The notes beneath the pieces are model-generated. The model searched no databases and was not told the DNA's origin. It worked only from the letters and a program-made list of their open reading frames with translations. Made by a program: the position numbers and the translations under genes. Shown one piece after another: positions 1 to 7,857 of a DNA stretch of 9,054 bases; the first letter of the stretch is position 1, and every line of letters starts with the position of its first letter. The DNA is from an uncultured Rhodospirillaceae bacterium (lineage in GTDB: Bacteria; Pseudomonadota; Alphaproteobacteria; Rhodospirillales; Magnetospirillaceae): NCBI GenBank assembly GCA_937887565.1, contig CALABS010000033.1:1-9054 (forward strand), written 5' to 3'.

Positions 1-2567
1 AGCTCCCCGCACAGCGGCTCGATGCCGGTGGTGTTCAGCAGGCATTTGGTCCGCTCGGTGATGGTCTCGCTGTCGGTGCCGCTCTTGCGTTTCTCCTTGG
101 CGATGCCGGTGATGCTGGTCAGCATGAAGGTGGTCAGATCCTCGGTCATCTGCTTGACCTCGATGTTGTCGAGGACGATGAGCGGGTTCTGCGAGCCATC
201 GGTGTAGTTCGCCGCGTCGGTGGCCTTCTTGTGCTGGGGCTCGCCGTAAAGCAGCGTCGACGTGATCTTGCTGGCGGTGGTCTTGCCCGATCCGGCCGAG
301 CCCTCGAAGCGGGTCATGGGCCGCGTCCCGGCGAAATCGATCAGCAGGAAGCAGGAGAGCCAGGAAAGGATGAGAAAGCGATCCCCCTGCGGACAGGTCA
401 TGTTGCCCACCAGCAGATCGACCAGGAGCCGGTCCGCCTCTTCGAGGTCGGCGTCGGGCAGGAATTTCAGCGGCTTCATCTTCCGCGAGCCGTCCAGGAT
501 GATGCCGTCCTCGTTGCCGCCGTTCTTCATGATCTGAATTTCGTCCGGGGTGATCTTGGCGATCTCGTGCTCCGGATTGTTCAGGTTGAAATAGACGGTG
601 TAGGAAGCCACATCGGTGTGCAGCCAGGAAAAATGGTCGCGCACCTGGCCACGGATCATGGCCAGGCTGGGCAGCACCTCGAAAAATGTCCGTCCGCCGT
701 TGGAGGTCGGCACCATGCCCGTGTGCTTGTAGAGCATGGCCGCGTAATGGCGCTTGCGGCCCCGGTCCGGTGAATCCATCCAGTAGATGGCGTTGTCGAA
801 ATACATGAACGGCTCGCCCTGCAGGGTGTGAAAGAACTGGGCACCGTTGGCGGTGAACCAGTCGTAGGCGGCCTCGGCGGCCAGGGTGTAGTCGGGAGCG
901 CCGTTCTCCAGTTCCGTGTCGATCAGCACCTCGTCGACCCGGGCGCGGCATGATCCGGGCATCGCGCCGGACATCCGCTTGGCCTTTTTCTTTTCGTTGC
1001 GGAACTCGACCTTGCGGTCCTTCTGGATGGCGCGGATCTGCTCTTTCAGGGTGGCCATGGAGACGCCACCGCCGATGCGCTCCTGCACCAGCTTCAGCAG
1101 GCGGGCCTGTTCCAGCGGCGACTGCTCGGAAATCTCCCCCAGGATCGGTTCGAGCAGACGGTTACGTTCTTCCTCTTCTGCGCCCTCGGGCAGCGAGCGC
1201 ACGCCGAACTCGATGGGCGTGCTGGCTTCGGCGAGCAGGCGTTCGAAATCCTCCCGGGTATGCCCGGCGGCAATGTAATCGTTGACGTCGATCTTGGCGG
1301 TGGCGAGAAGCGCCTCGGCCGCCTGGATTTCCTCGGCGGGACGTCCCGCCAGCAGCTTGGCCAGCTCCTTCGGCCCCACGCTCGCCGTCAGGCCGAAGCG
1401 TTCGGTCAGCTCCTGCCGGGCCGAGATCTGTGTCTCCGACAAGGGCAGCGTCACCAGGCGGGTGTCGATCTTGTGTTCGGCCAGGGTGCGGGCGGTTTGC
1501 AGCGCCCCCTTGAGACCGGCCTGGGAGAGTTCGTTGTCCTGGCAGATGTAGACGGTTTCGACGCCGCGCAGCTTGGGGATCAGGCGCTCCCAATCGGCGG
1601 CCCGGATGCGGACGGTGACCGGAGATACGGTGGGCAGGCCCAGTTGCATCAGCGCCAGACAATCGGTCACCCCCTCGGTGATGATCACCTTGCCGGGCCT
1701 GGCCAGCAGGCAGTCCTCGTTGAACAGCAGCGCGTTGTTGATGAAATCGGCGACGTAAGGCCGCTGGTGCTCGTCGTGAACCGGCAGCTTCTTGTATTTC
1801 CCTTGCTCCCAGCCCACGTCCGGGGTCCACGGCGTCTTGCGGCCGATCATGAACACCACCCGGCCACGGCTCCAGTAGGGAAAGACGATGCGGCGCTCGA
1901 AAAATGGCGTCAGGCCGTCCTGGCTGGTGGGACGGAAAGCGCCGGTGGCGGCGAGCTCCCGCTTGGAGAAACCGTCCTCACCCCCGGTCAGTTGGGCGAC
2001 CGCGCCGGACGCGTTGTCCGCGTAGCCGATCAGGAGATCGTCGATGGTCTCCTCGCTCAGGGCGTATTTGGATTTCAGCCAGTCGAGGACCTCCGGCGAC
2101 TCCTTGAGCTTGGCGTGGTAAAGCTTGGCCAGCGCGGTCAGCGCGTCCTTGACCCGCAGTTCGAAGGCGCGGTCGGCCTCCGTCTGGGCGAGACGCTCCT
2201 GGCTGAGGCCATAGCGCGACAGCGGCGGCAAGCCCGCCTTCTTGGCGAGATAGTCCCTGGCCTGACGGTGGCTGTCCGGCATCGGACCGGATTGCCCGGC
2301 GGTGACCGAGCCCGTCTGAATGAACTCCACGAGCTGCAGCACGTCACCGCCGACTCCGCAGCCGAAGCAGTACCAGCCCTGCTTGTCGAGCATCACGTGC
2401 AGCGACAGGCGCGACTGGCTCTGATGGTTGGGGCAGTCGCACATCAAGCGCTGGCCGGTCTCCTGGGTGATCCGTCCCGGCAGGAGTTCCCGGGCCACGT
2501 CACCGATGTCCATCTCGGTGACGAGCCGGTAATACTCCCTGACGTTATCCGTTCCGCCCATACTCAT
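1..2567 (-). CDS. Primase-helicase fusion (CHC2 zinc finger, TOPRIM, P-loop ATPase), 3' end cut by window edge
   Basis: The frame is open from 2567 to the left edge: 855 visible codons, no stop. Residues 43-71 form a DnaG-type CHC2 zinc finger with ligands C45, H48, C67 and C70 (CPNH ... YCFGCG). A TOPRIM domain follows: ITEGVTD has acidic E298 and D302, and the second acidic motif is QDNE near D344-E346. After a long middle region comes a Walker A motif, GSAGSGKTT, at residues 756-764, and a Walker B-like VLDNIE with D800. In this architecture the N-terminal part makes RNA primers and the C-terminal ATPase is probably the replicative helicase or loader; the helicase role is inferred. The start ATG at 2567 overlaps the upstream helicase stop (ATGA). 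A second in-frame ATG at 2561 is better spaced (10 rather than 4 bases) from GGAGG. It is the last visible gene of the module. Confidence 0.88.
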   Translation of the reverse strand, partial: MSMGGTDNVREYYRLVTEMDIGDVARELLPGRITQETGQRLMCDCPNHQSQSRLSLHVMLDKQGWYCFGCGVGGDVLQLVEFIQTGSVTAGQSGPMPDSHRQARDYLAKKAGLPPLSRYGLSQERLAQTEADRAFELRVKDALTALAKLYHAKLKESPEVLDWLKSKYALSEETIDDLLIGYADNASGAVAQLTGGEDGFSKRELAATGAFRPTSQDGLTPFFERRIVFPYWSRGRVVFMIGRKTPWTPDVGWEQGKYKKLPVHDEHQRPYVADFINNALLFNEDCLLARPGKVIITEGVTDCLALMQLGLPTVSPVTVRIRAADWERLIPKLRGVETVYICQDNELSQAGLKGALQTARTLAEHKIDTRLVTLPLSETQISARQELTERFGLTASVGPKELAKLLAGRPAEEIQAAEALLATAKIDVNDYIAAGHTREDFERLLAEASTPIEFGVRSLPEGAEEEERNRLLEPILGEISEQSPLEQARLLKLVQERIGGGVSMATLKEQIRAIQKDRKVEFRNEKKKAKRMSGAMPGSCRARVDEVLIDTELENGAPDYTLAAEAAYDWFTANGAQFFHTLQGEPFMYFDNAIYWMDSPDRGRKRHYAAMLYKHTGMVPTSNGGRTFFEVLPSLAMIRGQVRDHFSWLHTDVASYTVYFNLNNPEHEIAKITPDEIQIMKNGGNEDGIILDGSRKMKPLKFLPDADLEEADRLLVDLLVGNMTCPQGDRFLILSWLSCFLLIDFAGTRPMTRFEGSAGSGKTTASKITSTLLYGEPQHKKATDAANYTDGSQNPLIVLDNIEVKQMTEDLTTFMLTSITGIAKEKRKSGTDSETITERTKCLLNTTGIEPLCGE

Positions 2568-4792
2568 TCGGCCTCCGCGACACGGGCGAAATCGGCATCC
2601 GCGTGCTGGGCGGCGTCCAGAAACAGGGGCAGAAAGGTCCGGCGGTCATCCACCTGGCACCGCTTGGCGCAGTTCTGGATGCCCCAGTGGTCACCCAGGA
2701 CAATGGCGGTGCGCCGGGCGCGGGTCACCCCGGTGTAGAGCAGATTGCGGTGGTGCATGAAGGAATGCGCCTTGTGGACCACCACCACGGCGCAGGGGAA
2801 CTCGGAACCCTGGGTTTTGTGGATGGTGAGCGCATAGGCGAGCTGCAGATCCTGCAGGTCGGGCGAACCCTTCTCCAGCTCCACCGGCATGCCGTCGAAG
2901 TCGATGACCAGGGTGCCGTTCGCGAGGACATCGACCACATAGCCGATGGCACCGTTCATCACGTTCAGGTCGTAATTGTTCCGGGTCTGGATGACCTTGT
3001 CGTGCTTGAGAAACGGAGCGCGGCGGCCCATGGCGACCGGCGGCACCTCGGTGTTCCAGAGCTTGCGCTGGATGAGCCGCTGCAGTTCCTCGTTCAGTTC
3101 CTTGGTGCCGAGCGGCCCCTTGTGGGTCGGCGTCAGCACCTGCACGTCCTTGATGATGTCGAACCCCAGGGCGTCGAGCCGCTCCTGAAACAGCTCCAGC
3201 AGGAACGAGCGTGCAGCCATCGGATCGGTGAACTGATCCACCAGGTACCAATCCCGGCATCCGGCCACCGACGCCTCGCTGGTCTTGCGCACCTCGCCCT
3301 TGAGAACGGCGGTGCAGTTCTCCTTGAGGACGCCAGCCTGGCGCACGACCTTGTCGAGGATGACCGTGGGGATGGCGCGTGTCTGGATCAGATCGCGCAG
3401 TATGTTTCCGGGTCCCACCGGCGGAAGCTGGTTGTGGTCCCCGACCAGCAGCACCGTGGTCCGCGACAAATCGACCGCCTCGAACAGGTGCCAGGCCAGC
3501 GGCACGTCGACCATCGAAAACTCGTCGACCACCAGGACGTCGGCATCGATGGGATTCTCCTTGCTGCGCGAGAAACCCTTGCCGTCATAGCCGAGCAGAC
3601 GGTGAATGGTGGTGCCGCTGCGACCGCTGACTTCCTCCAGGCGCTTGGCGGCCTTGCCGGTCGGCGCGGCGAGCACGACCTCCAGATCGCTCTCCTCGCA
3701 GATGGTGTTGATGACCGAGATGGTGTAGCTCTTGCCAGAACCGGCTCCACCCGAGATCAGGCTGATGCTGTGATTGAGTGCCGAGCGCACCGCGTCGAGC
3801 TGCTTCTCGTTCAGCGTCGCCGCGCAGCGCCGAATCAGGGCATCGAGTTTCTTGACGGACTGGAAATGAGGGTTGGGTGTTTCGGCCTGGCCGAACAGCG
3901 AGGCCAGCTCCCGCTCCATGCGGACGATCTCCGGCAGAGCGACCACGAAACGCCCGCCGTGGGAATCGCAGGCAAGCGCCTGTTCTTCGATGAGCGCGTC
4001 GAGGGCGCTCTCGATGCGGACCCGGCTGTCCAGGGCATCCATGACCAGCAGCAGATTGGCCTGGTCCACCAGATCCTCGTATTCGATCCAGCAGTGGCCA
4101 TTGTCCAGGGCATCACGGACGCAAAACAGCAGACCGGCCCGGATACGGGGAATGTGGTCCTTGGGGGTGCCCAGCTTGCGGGCGATCTTGTCGACCTTCT
4201 TGAAGCCGAATCCCCGGATCTCCCGAATGAGGATGTACGGGTCTTCCTTCAGGATATCGAGGCAGTTGCCGCCGAGTCTTTCGACCAGAGTGGTGACCTG
4301 ATGATGGGTCAGTCCGAATGCCGACAACCAGGCCATGACGGCGTTGACGCTGCGGTTCTTCAACCATTCGTCACGCAGCCGCCGGGCAGCATCCAAGGGC
4401 AGCCGAGCTTTGAGCGCGATGCGCTCGGGGTCATTCAGAAGGGTTTCTTCAAAGGCGTCGCCGAAACTCTCGACGATCAATCTGGCCTTGGCCGGACCAA
4501 TGCCCTTGATCTCCGGATGGTTGGCCAGATAGTGGATCAGCCCCTCCGGATCGAGTTCGAGGTCGTGCTCCATCCCGTCGACCTTGAACTGACGGCCGTA
4601 TTTGGGATGGGTGGACCACGACCCGAGCAGGACCACAGGCTGATTTTCCCGGGCGAACAAATTGCCCGCGAACTGGACTTCCTCACCGGTCGGGGTGAGC
4701 AGTCGGCCTGCGGAGAACTTGGGTCCGGCATAGTAAACGCGCTCTATTCTTCCCCGGAGTCGCGCCGGGTTACTCTCATTTCTTTTTGGCAT
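2564..4792 (-). CDS. RecD2-like superfamily 1B DNA helicase
   Basis: The 742-residue protein is close to the usual RecD2 length. Residues 10-75 look like the RecD2 N-terminal OB-like domain. A helix-hairpin-helix-like stretch (IKGIGPAKARLIVESFG, about 95-111) and the typical LKEDPYILIREIRGFGF block (181-197) follow. Helicase motifs are intact: Walker A GGAGSGKS (348-355), motif Ia APTGKAAKRL (376-385), Walker B VVDEFSMVD with D423/E424, motif III GDHNQLPPVG (451-460), motif IV R484, motif V LTIHKTQGSEF (655-665) and motif VI YTGVTRARR (686-694). Family members move 5'-3' on single-stranded DNA using ATP. An in-frame start at 4975 exists, but the ATG at 4792 has GGAGG eight bases upstream, and conserved sequence begins there. 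This start lies 49 bases inside the nuclease gene, suggesting translational coupling. No RecB or RecC partner is visible, so a RecD2-type stand-alone role fits best. Confidence 0.93.
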   Translation of the reverse strand: MPKRNESNPARLRGRIERVYYAGPKFSAGRLLTPTGEEVQFAGNLFARENQPVVLLGSWSTHPKYGRQFKVDGMEHDLELDPEGLIHYLANHPEIKGIGPAKARLIVESFGDAFEETLLNDPERIALKARLPLDAARRLRDEWLKNRSVNAVMAWLSAFGLTHHQVTTLVERLGGNCLDILKEDPYILIREIRGFGFKKVDKIARKLGTPKDHIPRIRAGLLFCVRDALDNGHCWIEYEDLVDQANLLLVMDALDSRVRIESALDALIEEQALACDSHGGRFVVALPEIVRMERELASLFGQAETPNPHFQSVKKLDALIRRCAATLNEKQLDAVRSALNHSISLISGGAGSGKSYTISVINTICEESDLEVVLAAPTGKAAKRLEEVSGRSGTTIHRLLGYDGKGFSRSKENPIDADVLVVDEFSMVDVPLAWHLFEAVDLSRTTVLLVGDHNQLPPVGPGNILRDLIQTRAIPTVILDKVVRQAGVLKENCTAVLKGEVRKTSEASVAGCRDWYLVDQFTDPMAARSFLLELFQERLDALGFDIIKDVQVLTPTHKGPLGTKELNEELQRLIQRKLWNTEVPPVAMGRRAPFLKHDKVIQTRNNYDLNVMNGAIGYVVDVLANGTLVIDFDGMPVELEKGSPDLQDLQLAYALTIHKTQGSEFPCAVVVVHKAHSFMHHRNLLYTGVTRARRTAIVLGDHWGIQNCAKRCQVDDRRTFLPLFLDAAQHADADFARVAEAE

Positions 4793-5226
4793 CTCGCGAT
4801 CCTCCGGTGAAAACGTGTCAGGTACTCCTCGACAAAACGGCAGGCGGCCTGCCGGTCCGAGCAGAAGTAGACGGGGACACCGAAGTCGACGACGATGGAG
4901 GCGACCGTTCCAATCAGCGCATGCGGGTGGGCATCGCTGCGGTAGCGGCCATCGACCAGATCGCGAAAGTTGCACTCGACAACCACGCAGGCGGATTCGT
5001 AGGCGGAGAGCTTTTCCAGCTCGCGGTGAAACCGCTTTCGCCCCCGGATGACGGTGGAGACGAAATCCGTCAGGGATTTGCGCTCCACCGCCACCCGTTC
5101 CTCAAGGCCGACCAGTGAGTAATCACCGGCGGGCAGCGCCTTGCGAACCGCCGAAACCTTGTCACTATCGAAGCTGTAGGGCTCCTGTTCGCGGGTGTCG
5201 ACGACAACGGTGATCCGGTCCATCAT
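4744..5226 (-). CDS. ERCC4/XPF-type nuclease domain protein
   Basis: This 160-residue protein is essentially a single ERCC4 nuclease domain. The signature is complete: VVVDTREQ with D10 near the N-terminus, GDY with D35, and VERKSLTD with E48, R49, K50 and D54. Family members (XPF, Mus81, archaeal Hef) cut branched DNA such as flaps and forks, using the GDx(n)ERKx3D metal site. It lacks the tandem HhH domain of XPF, so DNA or partner recognition may come from elsewhere. The start ATG at 5226 shares its A with the TGA stop of the DUF669 gene, and a second ATG follows at 5223. I see no strong Shine-Dalgarno, so reinitiation after the upstream gene is likely. The 3' end overlaps the helicase gene by 49 bases, a hint that the two act together. 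Confidence is high for the family and low for the exact substrate. Confidence 0.9.
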   Translation of the reverse strand: MMDRITVVVDTREQEPYSFDSDKVSAVRKALPAGDYSLVGLEERVAVERKSLTDFVSTVIRGRKRFHRELEKLSAYESACVVVECNFRDLVDGRYRSDAHPHALIGTVASIVVDFGVPVYFCSDRQAACRFVEEYLTRFHRRIARCQKEMRVTRRDSGEE

Positions 5227-5699
5227 CAGAACGGGATCATGTCGTCCATCGCCGCGCCGGGAGCCCCGGCATCGTCGGCCATGACAATGCGACGGTTGAA
5301 GTAGATGTTCTCGTTTTCACCGCGAGTGCGCTTGGTCACCTCCAGCTTGATGTTGAGAAGCTGCTCGAGGTGGCCCGGCAGGTCGGAGAGCTTCTGAAGC
5401 TGCAGCCCGCAGGTGTAGAGGTCCTGCTTGAGCCACTTGATGTTCTCGTTGCTGGCCATGACGTTGTTGCGCCAGAGCAGACGGCCCTTGTGGGTCGGCG
5501 CGAGAATGCGCAGGGTCCACTTGAGCATGGGGTTGCCCGAGGTCTGGGCGCGGGTCAGTTCGACCCGGTCGACGTTGACCTGGTATTTGCCGTCGGGGAC
5601 GGCCTCGAACTCGCGTTCCTCGACTTCGGCGGTTTCGAAGGCGTCGTCGAACTGCGCCAGGTCGAGGTTGCTGTTGGATTGGTTTTCGTAGTGTTCCAT
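5226..5699 (-). CDS. DUF669 family protein with SSB-like C-terminal tip (probable phage ssDNA-binding protein)
   Basis: The 157-residue protein matches what I know of the DUF669 phage family: a short acidic N-terminus (residues 15-35), then VPDGKYQVNVDRVELTR, LKWTLRIL and a mixed beta core to about residue 140. A short Asp/Ala/Gly linker leads to a terminus reading MDDMIPF (151-157). Bacterial SSB ends in acidic residues followed by I-P-F, the tail that recruits replication and repair proteins, so the ending supports a single-strand-binding role. DUF669 genes commonly sit beside phage recombinases, as here. The ATG at 5699 is preceded by AAGGAG, which overlaps the TAA stop of the Sak4-like gene, and the genes are 12 bases apart. 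The SSB role is inferred from the tail and the neighbours; I did not establish the fold. Confidence 0.85.
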   Translation of the reverse strand: MEHYENQSNSNLDLAQFDDAFETAEVEEREFEAVPDGKYQVNVDRVELTRAQTSGNPMLKWTLRILAPTHKGRLLWRNNVMASNENIKWLKQDLYTCGLQLQKLSDLPGHLEQLLNIKLEVTKRTRGENENIYFNRRIVMADDAGAPGAAMDDMIPF

Positions 5700-5711
5700 G
5701 GTCGGATCTCC

Positions 5712-6482
5712 TTACTGTTGGGGTTTCGCCGCCGCACTCGCGGTCGGCTCCGGCTTCGGCCGGGCGGCACTCGCCGCAGCTCCGGCTGCCGTGTTGTTGA
5801 ACGCTTTCATGAAGCTCGAAAAATCGAGGGGGATGACTTCGGGGAGTCGGCCGGTGCGGTCACCGGCGTCGTAGTTGGGACTGGGCTTGGTGCGCATCAC
5901 GCGCTGCCAGACCGGCTTGCCGTCCTCGCCGGTTTTCATGTCCAGGTCGCAGAACAGGATCAGGTCCACCAGGCCGGTGACCAGCTTCCGCGCCTTTTCC
6001 GGCAGCGTCGGCACGATGCGGGTGTGTTTGCCGGTCCGGGTCTCGATGTCCCGCTCCTGGGAGTGGGAGATCAGGATCAGCCCATAGGGCAGGAAGGCGA
6101 GCTTGTTGATGACGCGCTGGAACTCGTTGTTGATCAGCGCGTAGCCCTTGCCGTAGCCCAGGTCGGACTCGTGCTCGATCTTGAATTTCTTGCAGACGTA
6201 GTCCGAGCACATCTTGTAGGCGTTATCCACCGTGTCGACGACGATGGTCTTGAACTCGTGCTTGCCCTCGGCGATTTCCGCGCAGGCCTGCAGAAGGTCG
6301 TCCCAGCAGGTGATCGGGGTCTGGAACACCTCCAGGGCGTTCAGGCCCGGCTCGGTCGCCAGGAACAGTGCGTCATCGGCCTTGGAGCACCAGGTGCTCT
6401 TGCCGATCTTGCTCGGGCCGTACACCAGGGCGGTGAGGTCCGAGAGCGTGTGTTTGGGTTTGCTTTTGGTCTTGGGAAGCAT
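5712..6482 (-). CDS. AAA_24 / Sak4-like RecA-core ATPase (probable phage annealing protein)
   Basis: The 256-residue P-loop ATPase has Walker A GPSKIGKST at residues 22-30, preceded by a beta strand (LTALVY), a Walker B-like TIVVDTVD with D83, and a sensor-like LILISHSQ around 135-142. This layout is that of the phage nucleotide-binding protein family (AAA_24), which includes Sak4, a compact RecA-like core that anneals single strands with help from its cognate SSB. A DUF669/SSB-like gene lies 12 bases downstream and a nuclease gene 26 bases upstream, the context expected for such a recombinase. Residues 231-256 are a low-complexity Ala/Pro/Lys tail, probably disordered. The ATG at 6482 has AAGGAG eight bases upstream. 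Annealing activity is inferred; the ATPase family call is firm. Confidence 0.87.
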   Translation of the reverse strand: MLPKTKSKPKHTLSDLTALVYGPSKIGKSTWCSKADDALFLATEPGLNALEVFQTPITCWDDLLQACAEIAEGKHEFKTIVVDTVDNAYKMCSDYVCKKFKIEHESDLGYGKGYALINNEFQRVINKLAFLPYGLILISHSQERDIETRTGKHTRIVPTLPEKARKLVTGLVDLILFCDLDMKTGEDGKPVWQRVMRTKPSPNYDAGDRTGRLPEVIPLDFSSFMKAFNNTAAGAAASAARPKPEPTASAAAKPQQ

Positions 6483-6508
6483 GGCTTCGTCTCCTTATGG
6501 TTGGGATT

Positions 6509-7525
6509 TCAAAACACCGGAGCGGCGTCTTCACCGGCTCCGTCCCGCAGCTCTTCGTGCGGGGCGATCCGTTGGAAATGGTTTTCGATGACGTTGGGGT
6601 TGCCGCCCGAGCGGCAGAGCTGGAAGTAGGCGCAGGGCCTTCCGTACTGGAAGCAGTAGCTGGTGTTGCGGTAGAAGGTGTCGCGCCGACGGGCGTCGAG
6701 CATGGCCTTGGAGAGTTCCCACAGCTCCGCCCGCAGTTCCTCGAACTGGTCGCGGGAGATGTAGAGCACCTCGCGGTGGAACATGCCCGGCTCGAGGTAC
6801 TTCTCCTGGAGCCGTTGCTGGAAGGTGTCGTCGTCCTCCGGCAGCTTGCGCTTGGCGCTGCTCTTGCCGGTTTTCGACTTGGCGATCAGCTCCGCCCGGC
6901 GGGCCTCGAATTCGGCTTCGGTCTCACCCTTGCCCTGGCGCAGCTTGGCCTTGACCAGGACGTTGTAGATGATGCCGCTGACCGTGATGCCGAGGGTCTG
7001 CTCCAGGTACCAGGCGTAGAGGATGATCTGGAAATCGGTCCACAGCCGCTCCAGGTAGCTGGCGTCGATCTGCGAGGCGGTTTTGTGTTCCAGCAGGAAA
7101 TACTGGCCATCCTGACGGACGATGCCGTCCACCTTCCCGGCGAGAATGAAACTGCGCGAGGTCGCGCCGGTCGCCGGGTTGACGATGGGACCTTCGAAGG
7201 TCTTTTCGAGCGCGACGACCTCGAACTCTTCGGCCGGGTAGTGTTCCGCATAGGCGCTCATCATGGCCCGGGCGAGATGCCAGTCGGCCTGTTGATGATC
7301 GTCCTGCGCCCGGTTCGGATAGGTCCGGTCGATGTGGTCGAGGACCTTGGCCAGATCCCGCTCGCCGTGCCAGCACTCCAGGCAGTCGTGAATGACCGAG
7401 CCGAAGGCCAGATTGGGGTCGCGCTCGAGCGGCACCAGCTCGTCGATGTAGCGCCACTTGCAGGCCATGCGGCAGTTGCGGAACAGCCGCCACATGGAAT
7501 AGGTGGTGGTCATCAGCTCGCTCAT
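6509..7525 (-). CDS. PD-(D/E)XK nuclease, RecB/Cas4-like
   Basis: The 338-residue protein carries the RecB-like nuclease core: FGSVIHDCLE with H46, LAGKVDGIV with D133, YFLLEHKTAS with E146 and K148, and DFQIILYAWYL with Q166 and Y170. These are the metal-binding and QxxxY motifs of Cas4, AddB and phage exonucleases. Cysteines 18 and 22 near the N-terminus and C291, C298 and C304 near the C-terminus resemble the split arrangement that binds a 4Fe-4S cluster in Cas4/AddB. A charged insertion at about 197-245, rich in Lys, Glu and Arg, separates the core from the C-terminal part. The start ATG at 7525 overlaps the upstream stop by four bases (ATGA). It probably resects DNA ends for the ATPase encoded next. 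No cas1 or cas2 is nearby, so a CRISPR role is unlikely. Confidence 0.88.
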   Translation of the reverse strand: MSELMTTTYSMWRLFRNCRMACKWRYIDELVPLERDPNLAFGSVIHDCLECWHGERDLAKVLDHIDRTYPNRAQDDHQQADWHLARAMMSAYAEHYPAEEFEVVALEKTFEGPIVNPATGATSRSFILAGKVDGIVRQDGQYFLLEHKTASQIDASYLERLWTDFQIILYAWYLEQTLGITVSGIIYNVLVKAKLRQGKGETEAEFEARRAELIAKSKTGKSSAKRKLPEDDDTFQQRLQEKYLEPGMFHREVLYISRDQFEELRAELWELSKAMLDARRRDTFYRNTSYCFQYGRPCAYFQLCRSGGNPNVIENHFQRIAPHEELRDGAGEDAAPVF

Positions 7526-7857
7526 ACCGCCACCCCCGCTTCGGCGGCGGGCGCTGCGCGATGCTTGGAGGCGCAGGCGCAGCCCGACGGTTGGGTACGT
7601 TCGATCAGGACCGAGCGTTCGCCGTACTCCTTGGTGGCGAAGCCGGTAAAGATGCGGGCGAGATCGCTGCCGACATCGGTGGAGGCGTCGATCACGCAGG
7701 TACGGCGGGCCTTGTCCAGATTGAACCGGCTCTCCATCCGCACACGGGAACGTCCATGCAGGCTTTCGACGGCCAGCATCGCCAGCATGAAAGTGTCTTC
7801 CAGTTCCTGGGCCGGGACCGACTCGTCAAAACGGTACTTGTAGGTGTCGTGAGTCAT
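7522..7857 (-). CDS. Conserved-looking hypothetical protein
   Basis: I do not recognise a named family. The 111-residue product has an acidic N-terminal half (ESVPAQELEDTFMLAMLAVESLHG, one probable helix), a central part that looks like strands (RVRMESRFNLDKARRTCVIDAS), then TDVGSDLARIFTGFATKEYG. The last 20 residues are Ala-rich, with C93 and C95. There is no signal peptide or membrane segment, so it is probably cytoplasmic. The frame is open back to 8094, but I place the start at the ATG at 7857 because GAGGAG lies seven bases upstream. Its stop overlaps the nuclease start by four bases, so the two are probably translated together, and a part in the recombination module is likely. It could be a small DNA-mimic or accessory protein, but nothing in the sequence decides this. 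Confidence 0.75.
   Translation of the reverse strand: MTHDTYKYRFDESVPAQELEDTFMLAMLAVESLHGRSRVRMESRFNLDKARRTCVIDASTDVGSDLARIFTGFATKEYGERSVLIERTQPSGCACASKHRAAPAAEAGVAV

Noticed and set aside
1260..2738. A 492-codon open frame on the plus strand opposite the primase gene
   Set aside because: It mirrors the zinc-finger and TOPRIM coding region; its product is low-complexity Gly/Leu/Asp/Val/Arg-rich with no motif.
2603..4810. A 735-codon open frame on the plus strand opposite the helicase gene
   Set aside because: It is antisense to a protein with all helicase motifs intact, shows no recognisable domain, and GC-rich genes often leave such an antisense frame open.
6509..7525. CRISPR adaptation Cas4
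   Set aside because: No cas1, cas2 or repeat array is present, and the neighbours are phage recombination genes.
5370..7843. Two plus-strand open frames of about 420 and 450 codons (5370-6629, 6497-7843)
   Set aside because: Both are antisense to the DUF669, Sak4-like and nuclease genes and carry no domain signature.
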